Shown here piece by piece: positions 58,450 to 64,000 of a stretch of 64,000 bases of DNA. A model generated the notes under the pieces. It was not told the DNA's origin. It saw nothing but the letters and a program-made list of their open reading frames with translations, and ran no database searches. The DNA is taken from assembly GCA_015061285.1 (NCBI GenBank), contig SUWW01000002.1, positions 1 through 64,000 on the forward strand, given 5' to 3'. The stretch is from Bacteroidales bacterium (lineage in GTDB: Bacteria; Bacteroidota; Bacteroidia; Bacteroidales; Marinilabiliaceae). A program made the position numbers and the translations under genes. Every line of letters starts with the position of its first letter. Within the stretch, counting starts at the first letter, position 1.

Positions 58450-59418
58450 CTACCACATCCAGCCGAGGCTAAAAGAAAAATGTGCGTCGGAATTTGATGC
58501 AGTGTGTTCCTCGCCATAAGTGGTGTTCGACAAGTTTATAAATGAGTATAAGCTTGAGTAGATATGTTTGTGATGAAAAACTATAGAGCTGCGTATAGGT
58601 ATTAGCACTTGGCTTGAATACCATTCATTGTTCGACTTGTAGTCGCCGTCGGCGGCATCATCGGTTGGTATCATTCTATTTTTAGAGATGAAAGTAAGTG
58701 TAGGCATTGCCGATATATGTAATAGCCACTGTTTCTTCTTGCCCAACACTATGTTTATGCCATAACCAGCAGATATGCCACCATTGTTAACTTCTACCTC
58801 TTTTATTTTGAATGTCGATTGCACGGCAGTGTCGGCTATGTTTATGTCATAATAGTAGTATGATATGCCGAATAGTGGGCTTCCTGCAGTTCTACGTTGT
58901 TCCATGCTTCCACCTCGTGTGGCTGAATAACAGAATTTTTTATTGAATAATACGTAGTATGCATTGACGTCAATTGTAGTTTTTTTGATGTCGACATCCT
59001 TTAGCTGAGGGGTGTCTCCTTTGCTACTTTTGTCGTATATGAAGTCAAAACCCCACACTCGACCGCTCATGTCGAAGTCGAAACTGAAATCGCGTTTCGA
59101 TCCAAACTTAAATGTAGATATAGATAGTGACAGATACCGATATTGAGCCGTTAGCTTTAGGTTTGCTTTAGGAGAAATTTCAACGTTAAGTGTCGAGTCG
59201 CCGTCGAAGTTTGTTTGGCTTGCGAAAACTTCCATCTTTGTCCCTACTCCCCAAAGTTTTGAAGGGTTAGCCATATACGTTGTGTCGTAGTCGACGGTGT
59301 CGAAGCGATCTAATATTTTATTGAAAATACGCCATTGCATGCTTAATAACCCCTCTGCCGATGTTGTGCAAGTGGTTAGAATACATATACATAGCAAAAT
59401 AAGACGTAGAAAAGGCAT
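58450..59418 (-). CDS. DUF4421 outer-membrane protein
   Basis: A 322-aa exported protein (signal peptide up to about residue 20, CTTSAEG) of the DUF4421 family. It has a beta-barrel look: alternating strands rich in Tyr/Phe (LKLTAQYRYLSLSISTFKFG; LFGISYYYYDINIAD; ISAGYGINIVLGKKKQWLLH) and a C-terminal aromatic residue pattern (FSFSLGWMW). 'DTVDYDTTYMA' followed by lipid- or surface-facing strands is the usual family start. Role unknown. It diverges from dapB. Confidence 0.85.
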   Translation of the reverse strand: MPFLRLILLCICILTTCTTSAEGLLSMQWRIFNKILDRFDTVDYDTTYMANPSKLWGVGTKMEVFASQTNFDGDSTLNVEISPKANLKLTAQYRYLSLSISTFKFGSKRDFSFDFDMSGRVWGFDFIYDKSSKGDTPQLKDVDIKKTTIDVNAYYVLFNKKFCYSATRGGSMEQRRTAGSPLFGISYYYYDINIADTAVQSTFKIKEVEVNNGGISAGYGINIVLGKKKQWLLHISAMPTLTFISKNRMIPTDDAADGDYKSNNEWYSSQVLIPIRSSIVFHHKHIYSSLYSFINLSNTTYGEEHTASNSDAHFSFSLGWMW

Positions 59419-59457
59419 AAGTCAAAATTGAGAGCATAAATTTATCAAGTCACTAAT

Positions 59458-59465
59458 TATCTTTG
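59458..59465 (+). promoter_or_regulatory. Probable -7 element of the dapB operon
   Basis: TATCTTTG fits TAnnTTTG and lies 27 bp before the dapB start. No good -33 box is at the right spacing. Confidence 0.4.
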
Positions 59466-59491
59466 TAAGCGTTATAGGAAAAAACGAAAAA

Positions 59492-60208
59492 ATGAAAATA
59501 GCACTTATCGGCTACGGCAAAATGGGCCACATGATAGAGCAAATAGCGCTCGAACGTAAACATGAAATAGTTAGCCATATTGATATAGGATTGCCCGATT
59601 CTATGGATTCTCCCGAGTTTCAGTCGGCCGATGTGGTCATTGAATTTACTACGCCACAGTCGGCATACAATAACTATTTAGAGTGCTTCAAGCGCGGCAA
59701 AGCTGTTGTCTCTGGCACTACAGGTTGGCTTGATAAGTTGCCAGAAATAGAGGCTATGTGTGCTGATGGTAAGCATACGTTTTTCTACTCGTCGAATTTC
59801 AGTCTTGGTGTGAATATATTCTTCGAGATAAATCGCAAATTAGCTGAGTTGATGAATAAATTCGATGCTTACGATCCATCGATGACAGAGACTCATCATA
59901 TTCATAAACTTGATGCTCCGAGTGGTACAGCTATCACTTTAGCCGACGACATCGTAAGTCGCATCGACCGTGTGGATGGTTGGACGCTTACTCCTAATCT
60001 CGAAAAAGGTAAAATGCCCGTTAGCGCCATTCGTCGTCACGAGGTGGCTGGCATTCATACTGTCTGCTACGATAGCGATGCTGACTACATCGAAATAAAG
60101 CATTCTGCTCGTTCGCGTAAGGGTTTTGCTCTTGGCGTGGTGTTGGCTGCTGAGTTTACCTATGGCAAAAAGGGATTCTTGGGTATGAAGGATATGTTAG
60201 GGTTCTAA
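59492..60208 (+). CDS. dapB: 4-hydroxy-tetrahydrodipicolinate reductase
   Basis: A 238-aa enzyme of the lysine/meso-diaminopimelate pathway, reducing HTPA to tetrahydrodipicolinate with NAD(P)H. The Rossmann motif is IALIGYGKMGHMIEQIA, GTTGW closes the cofactor site, FSLGVNIFFEIN follows, and the catalytic block is ETHHIHKLDAPSGTAITLAD. It is slightly shorter than the enteric enzyme, as usual in Bacteroidota. First gene of the dapB-lepB-S26 operon, a conserved order in Bacteroidales. Confidence 0.96.
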   Translation: MKIALIGYGKMGHMIEQIALERKHEIVSHIDIGLPDSMDSPEFQSADVVIEFTTPQSAYNNYLECFKRGKAVVSGTTGWLDKLPEIEAMCADGKHTFFYSSNFSLGVNIFFEINRKLAELMNKFDAYDPSMTETHHIHKLDAPSGTAITLADDIVSRIDRVDGWTLTPNLEKGKMPVSAIRRHEVAGIHTVCYDSDADYIEIKHSARSRKGFALGVVLAAEFTYGKKGFLGMKDMLGF

Positions 60209-60226
60209 TAAAAGAGTTATTTGCTA

Positions 60227-61672
60227 ATGAAAAAGATAAACTTTTCTGACGTTTCACTCGTTGGTTGGGTGAAGGGTATTTTGGCTACAGTAGCATACAT
60301 ATTATTAGTAATATGGATTGGTAATTGGTGGCTGTTGATTGCTACTCCGCTGGTTTTCGATATATACATAACTAAATTGATTAACTGGGGATGGTGGAAA
60401 CATACAGCTTTTTCTAAGAAACACCCATCTTTAGTTAGTTGGGTAGACGCTATAGTATTTGCTTTAGTGGCTGTGTATTTCATCAATATTTTCTTTTTTC
60501 AGAATTATAAGATACCAACATCATCACTCGAGAAGTCGCTTCTCGTTGGCGACCACTTGTTTGTAAGTAAAATGAGCTATGGCCCACGAATGCCCTTCAC
60601 GCCGATATTTATGCCACTTACGCAGAATACAATGCCAATTGGAAACTGCAAATCGTATCTCGATTGGCCAATGTGGGATTATCATCGTTTGGCTGGGTTC
60701 AATAGCGTAGAACGCGGCGACATAGTAGTGTTCAATTTCCCCGCTGGCGATTCTGTGTGCTTAAATATGCCCAATCCAGACTATTATTCAATAATTCTCG
60801 GAGAAGGCGCCAATTATGTTGCGCAACACAATGAAGCGCTTGCTGGGCAAGATATAAAGAATCAGTGGCGGCGCAATCATATGCTTATGGATTATGGACG
60901 TAAGCGTGTGAAAGATGCACAAGCATCGCTTGGAGAAATTGTTTGGCGTCCGGTAGATAAACGCGATTGCTATGTAAAACGTTGTATAGCTACGCCTGGA
61001 GATACTTTACAAATTACTCATAATCAGGTTTATATAAATAATAAGCCGATGCAGAATCCTACGGAGATACAGCATAACTATTTTATAAAGACAAATGGAG
61101 TGCTGCTTTCTGATAAATTCTTCGAGAATCTCGGCATCTCCAACGACGATAAGGTCTCTGGAAGTATCGGTACTAATTATTATTTACCTCTTACAGAAGC
61201 CAAGGCTGCTCAAGTAGCTATAATGCCTATGATCGAGCATATTGAAATTGAGGATCAATTGCCCGATTCGTCTGGTTTCAAAGTCTTCCCTTATAGTAGC
61301 GATTATCCATGGAGCCGCGATAACTATGGCCCCATTTGGATGCCTAAAAAGGGCGCTACTATTACACTTGATGAGAAGAATATTCTTTTATATGAACGTA
61401 TAATTACCTCATACGAAGGTCATACACTCGACCTAAAAGCCGATGGCACAATAGAAGTTGATGGCAAACCTACAACTACATATACTTTTGCTATGGACTA
61501 CTATTTTATGCTTGGCGATAACCGTCACAAATCGGCCGATTCTCGCTATTGGGGTTTTGTGCCTGAAGATCATATTGTGGGTAAGCCTCTGTTTGTTTGG
61601 CTTTCGCTCGACCCCGATAAATCGTTTTTGTCAAGCATTCGTTGGGATAGGTTCTTCATGAAAGTGAAATGA
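60227..61672 (+). CDS. lepB: Signal peptidase I
   Basis: A 481-aa membrane serine protease that removes signal peptides. TM helices are at about 15-55 and 72-92. The catalytic Ser100 is in KIPTSSLEKSLLVGDHLFVS and the general-base Lys251 in CYVKRCIATPGDTL. DNRHKSADSRYWGFVPEDHI is the conserved box E region. The length is well above the E. coli enzyme because of insertions between the Ser and Lys boxes and before box D/E, as usual for Bacteroidota. ATG 60227 is used, not the TTG at 60221. It overlaps the next gene by ATGA. Confidence 0.95.
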   Translation: MKKINFSDVSLVGWVKGILATVAYILLVIWIGNWWLLIATPLVFDIYITKLINWGWWKHTAFSKKHPSLVSWVDAIVFALVAVYFINIFFFQNYKIPTSSLEKSLLVGDHLFVSKMSYGPRMPFTPIFMPLTQNTMPIGNCKSYLDWPMWDYHRLAGFNSVERGDIVVFNFPAGDSVCLNMPNPDYYSIILGEGANYVAQHNEALAGQDIKNQWRRNHMLMDYGRKRVKDAQASLGEIVWRPVDKRDCYVKRCIATPGDTLQITHNQVYINNKPMQNPTEIQHNYFIKTNGVLLSDKFFENLGISNDDKVSGSIGTNYYLPLTEAKAAQVAIMPMIEHIEIEDQLPDSSGFKVFPYSSDYPWSRDNYGPIWMPKKGATITLDEKNILLYERIITSYEGHTLDLKADGTIEVDGKPTTTYTFAMDYYFMLGDNRHKSADSRYWGFVPEDHIVGKPLFVWLSLDPDKSFLSSIRWDRFFMKVK

Positions 61673-62490
61673 TCAAATTCAACTTTGGGCAATTAATAGA
61701 AACTTCATGGAGCTCTTTGCCGCTCAATACGAGGCAGAAGCTTACATGGCTTGGCAGTTTCGTTGTGGCCTTAGGGTTGTTTTGGATAGTAAATACGTTT
61801 CTCATACGAATTGAATATTGTTCGAGCGCAGATTCTACAGTGAATCTTGAATTCGTAAATATTGCCAAAAGCGTTCGCCGAATGCGTTTAGGTAGCAATG
61901 TTGTTGTTAAGTTCGACAATAACAGTCATTGTAGTCATGTGCGCATTGTTGGTTTGCCTGGTGATACTGTGTCGCTTGTAGATGGTTGTGCAATGGTGAA
62001 TGGTGAATATATCGATCGTTCGAGTAGCATAAAAAGCACTTTTCGTATCTCGCAAGGATTGTCGTTTAAGTTTCGCCATCGTATGTCGCGTGATGCTGGA
62101 GTTCAGCTTGCCGACACTGCTCAATATACGATACTACCTATTAATTTGAGAGTGAAGAATTGGTTGCGTTATACTTATGCACCCCTATTGCCCAATATGC
62201 CATCTAAGGATGTATATCCTTTCGATATTGCGGCGCACAACAATGTGTATAATATGCACAGATTTCGCTTGCCTATGGCGGACGACACAATAACTATAGA
62301 TGCGCGAAACTTACTCTACTATGGACCAATAATTAGCAAGTATGAGCATAACCCCATGCCTAATATTGGTGACGTATATAGATTTGAGCATTCATATTTC
62401 TGGCTTCTAAACGATAATCGTGATATTTATAACGATTCACGTACGTTAGGACCATTGCCCGAGAGCCAGATCTTGGGCACTATTTTGTAA
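61669..62490 (+). CDS. S26 (LepB-like) paralogue lacking the catalytic Lys
   Basis: A 273-aa membrane protein with one N-terminal TM (about 28-47, SFVVALGLFWIVNTFLI) and the S26 fold outline. IEYCSSADST aligns with the Ser box of lepB (Ser52/53 present), VRIVGLPGDTVSLVDG with the Lys box, and WLLNDNRDIYNDSRTLGPLP with box E. At the catalytic Lys position it has Val91 (SHVRIVGLPGD versus YVKRCIATPGD). It is therefore probably inactive as a peptidase and may assist LepB. The ATGA overlap with lepB implies coupled translation. Confidence 0.88.
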   Translation: MIKFNFGQLIETSWSSLPLNTRQKLTWLGSFVVALGLFWIVNTFLIRIEYCSSADSTVNLEFVNIAKSVRRMRLGSNVVVKFDNNSHCSHVRIVGLPGDTVSLVDGCAMVNGEYIDRSSSIKSTFRISQGLSFKFRHRMSRDAGVQLADTAQYTILPINLRVKNWLRYTYAPLLPNMPSKDVYPFDIAAHNNVYNMHRFRLPMADDTITIDARNLLYYGPIISKYEHNPMPNIGDVYRFEHSYFWLLNDNRDIYNDSRTLGPLPESQILGTIL

Positions 62491-62508
62491 CTAATAAACT
62501 TATACATA

Positions 62509-63225
62509 ATGGAAAATAACAATTTGAAATTAGGTAAAACCACCTTCTATGATGAAGGTGTGAATGTCGTTGGCACAGTGCTTATGCGTAAAGTTTTTTC
62601 GTGGATGGCACTTGCGCTACTTATTACTGGACTTACAGCGTGGATTGTTGCAGGCTCGGAGCAGTTGTTAAGCATTATTTTTAGCTCAAAAGCTACATTT
62701 TTCGGACTTATAATAGGAGAATTGGTTTTAGTAGTAGCAATGACATCTGCTATTAATCGCATGAGTCTAACAACAGCTACACTGCTTATGGTGCTATATT
62801 CAGTGATAAATGGAGCAACAATGTCGTCGATATTTTTGCTTTATACAGCCGATTCTATAGCCTCTACATTCTTCGTAACAGCTGGCACCTTTGGCGTGAT
62901 GAGTCTTTATGGCTACGCTACGAAACGCGATCTTTCAAGTTGGGGAAATATCTTATTTATGGGAGTAATAGGATTGATTATTGCCGGTGTAGTAAATATG
63001 TTTTGGGGCAATGGTACATTCTCGTTGATTGTTTCGGCTCTCGGCGTAATAATCTTTGTCGCCCTGACTGCCTACGACGTACAGAAGATCAAAGTTATCT
63101 TCAATGAAGCTACGGCTGTCGATGAAACGACGCAGAAAATAGCTCTACTTGGAGCTTTGTCGCTCTATCTCGATTTTATTAATATTTTCCTCTATTTGCT
63201 TCGCCTTTTAGGCTCACGCAAATAA
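62509..63225 (+). CDS. Bax inhibitor-1/YccA family membrane protein
   Basis: A 238-aa inner-membrane protein with seven TM helices. FSWMALALLITGLTAWIVAG (TM1), VLYSVINGATMSSIFLLYT (TM3-4) and the C-terminal VALTAYDVQKIKVIF ... GALSLYLDFINIFLYLLRLL carry the two Asp residues that form the pH-sensing pair in BI-1/BsYetJ calcium-leak proteins. It lies 18 bp after the S26 paralogue and may be in the same transcript. A terminator follows about 120 bp downstream. Confidence 0.93.
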   Translation: MENNNLKLGKTTFYDEGVNVVGTVLMRKVFSWMALALLITGLTAWIVAGSEQLLSIIFSSKATFFGLIIGELVLVVAMTSAINRMSLTTATLLMVLYSVINGATMSSIFLLYTADSIASTFFVTAGTFGVMSLYGYATKRDLSSWGNILFMGVIGLIIAGVVNMFWGNGTFSLIVSALGVIIFVALTAYDVQKIKVIFNEATAVDETTQKIALLGALSLYLDFINIFLYLLRLLGSRK

Positions 63226-63347
63226 GAAATAAGCATATAACCAATAAAAATAAAAATGCATGCTTTGACTTTGGCACGATAAGTGATAGAGGTTAGGCAA
63301 GCGTTTTTTCATAATTTTAGAGTTTTATTTGGTTAAGGATTTGGTGG

Positions 63348-63380
63348 CCGACAGCTGTTGATAGTTGTCGGTCTTTTTTT
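63348..63380 (+). terminator. Rho-independent terminator
   Basis: CCGACAGCT / AGTTGTCGG (9 bp, one G-U) with a T-rich tail. It closes the dapB-to-BI-1 transcript. Confidence 0.85.
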
Positions 63381-63473
63381 GTCTACTTCTAACATTCCTT
63401 GACAATTAGTAAAGAAAAGGATACTCCTTTGTACACAATAAAATTGTAAATTTGCAATGCAAGCAACCGATTT

Positions 63474-64000
63474 ATGATAAAGATAGGAATCTACGATCGT
63501 CATCAGTTGACGCGCGAAGCGTTTGCAGCTCTTATTGCTGATCATGAAGACTTTGATGTTATGACTCTTGGCACAGATGCCATGGAGATAGTGTCTCAAG
63601 TGAAAACGTTGGGCATAAATATTATTGTGTTCAATTTGCACACTGTCGACACAGAAGTTTTTGCGCTTATAAAAACGCTTAGTCAGCGTTACGAGCGATT
63701 GCGTTTGCTTGTTACGTCGGCAGCCGATGCAGATCAGATAGTTATAAATTCAATCAAGGCAGGAGCTCGTGGCTTCTTGGATGTTGATGCAACACGTCAA
63801 GACTTGATAGAAGCTATACTTACACTGCGTGGTGGATATGATTTTTATAGTAAATCTATTTCGCATTTGCTTGTTGGACGTTATATATCTGATGTTACAG
63901 CCGACAAACAGGCGCAAGCTGGCGTTGAAGCCCTAAGTACGCGCCAGATTGAAATATTGAGACTTTGGGGTAACAATAAGTCCAATCGTGAGATTGCTGA
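63474..64000 (+). CDS. LuxR/NarL-type regulator with degenerate receiver (3' truncated by window)
   Basis: At least 175 residues, cut by the window end. Residues 1-120 follow the receiver fold, but the phospho-acceptor is Asn54 (INIIVFNLHTVD, where Asp is expected), the N-terminal acidic pair is reduced to YDRH, and the Lys before the last helix is Val104 (GFLDVDATRQDL). The Thr switch (VTSAAD) is kept. The HTH begins with ALSTRQIEILRLWGNNKSNR, the LuxR signature. It is probably a phosphorylation-independent DNA-binding regulator. TAAATTTG at 63447-63454 may be its -7 box. Confidence 0.85.
   Translation, partial: MIKIGIYDRHQLTREAFAALIADHEDFDVMTLGTDAMEIVSQVKTLGINIIVFNLHTVDTEVFALIKTLSQRYERLRLLVTSAADADQIVINSIKAGARGFLDVDATRQDLIEAILTLRGGYDFYSKSISHLLVGRYISDVTADKQAQAGVEALSTRQIEILRLWGNNKSNREIA

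Overview
The window comes from a Bacteroidota genome, most likely order Bacteroidales; I cannot name the genus. The evidence is the absence of Shine-Dalgarno sequences, several good TTG-N19/20-TAnnTTTG promoters, many secreted glycan-active enzymes and lipoproteins, DUF4421 and DUF349 proteins, a dapB-lepB-S26 operon, an aryl-polyene-type lipid cluster, and surface proteins ending in the short 'DLSGRKV...GVYIKNGKK' tail. I found no rRNA, tRNA or CRISPR array.

Layout, left to right. 0-6.5 kb: the 3' part of a surface protein, a GNAT/ferritin-like pair, the Ser/Thr transporter sstT, a region with two decayed gene ends around an unknown membrane protein, and a HIRAN/WYL pair. 6.6-14.2 kb: a same-strand run with a GH92 mannosidase, secreted unknowns, a macro-like protein, a ydfG-type SDR, a rhodanese/metallo-beta-lactamase fusion lipoprotein and an MPG-like protein. 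14.3-17.4 kb: a clear promoter driving an agmatine/peptidylarginine deiminase-family gene, a 15-repeat Sel1 protein and an FKBP. 17.5-20.1 kb: a radical-SAM protein and its usual TIGR03915 partner. 20.2-26.9 kb: an ATPase gene remnant, a double-GH43 lipoprotein, a REP-type Y1 transposase, ltaE, apt and an AlkZ-related protein.

27.0-35.0 kb is a maltose/starch region: a GH65 phosphorylase, beta-phosphoglucomutase and an SLC45-type MFS transporter face a SusG-like GH13 amylase across an intergenic region carrying LacI-type operator-like palindromes. Extracellular cleavage, uptake, phosphorolysis and conversion of beta-glucose-1-P to glucose-6-P could all be done from this locus. It is bordered by tandem repeat arrays: 93 bp x4 on the left, 44 bp x4 and 42 bp x5 on the right.

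38.6-45.6 kb: a seven-gene minus-strand aryl-polyene-like operon (ketosynthase, ACP, two hotdog dehydratases, MMPL exporter, CrtI-like oxidoreductase, LolA-like carrier) that lacks the usual starter, ligase, reductase and acyltransferase genes. 45.9-53.9 kb: a 929-aa surface protein with an internal duplication and a purT-DUF349-degenerate hybrid kinase operon. 53.9-59.4 kb: a repeat-rich stretch, a secreted protein, a small basic protein, an orphan methyl-accepting chemotaxis protein and a DUF4421 protein. 59.5-64.0 kb: dapB-lepB-degenerate S26 paralogue-BI-1 protein, then a truncated LuxR-type regulator whose receiver lacks the phospho-acceptor Asp.

The most notable items are the tandem hairpin arrays, the reduced aryl-polyene operon, and the cluster of degenerate signalling or processing proteins (kinase without His or ATPase, receiver with Asn, S26 peptidase without Lys).
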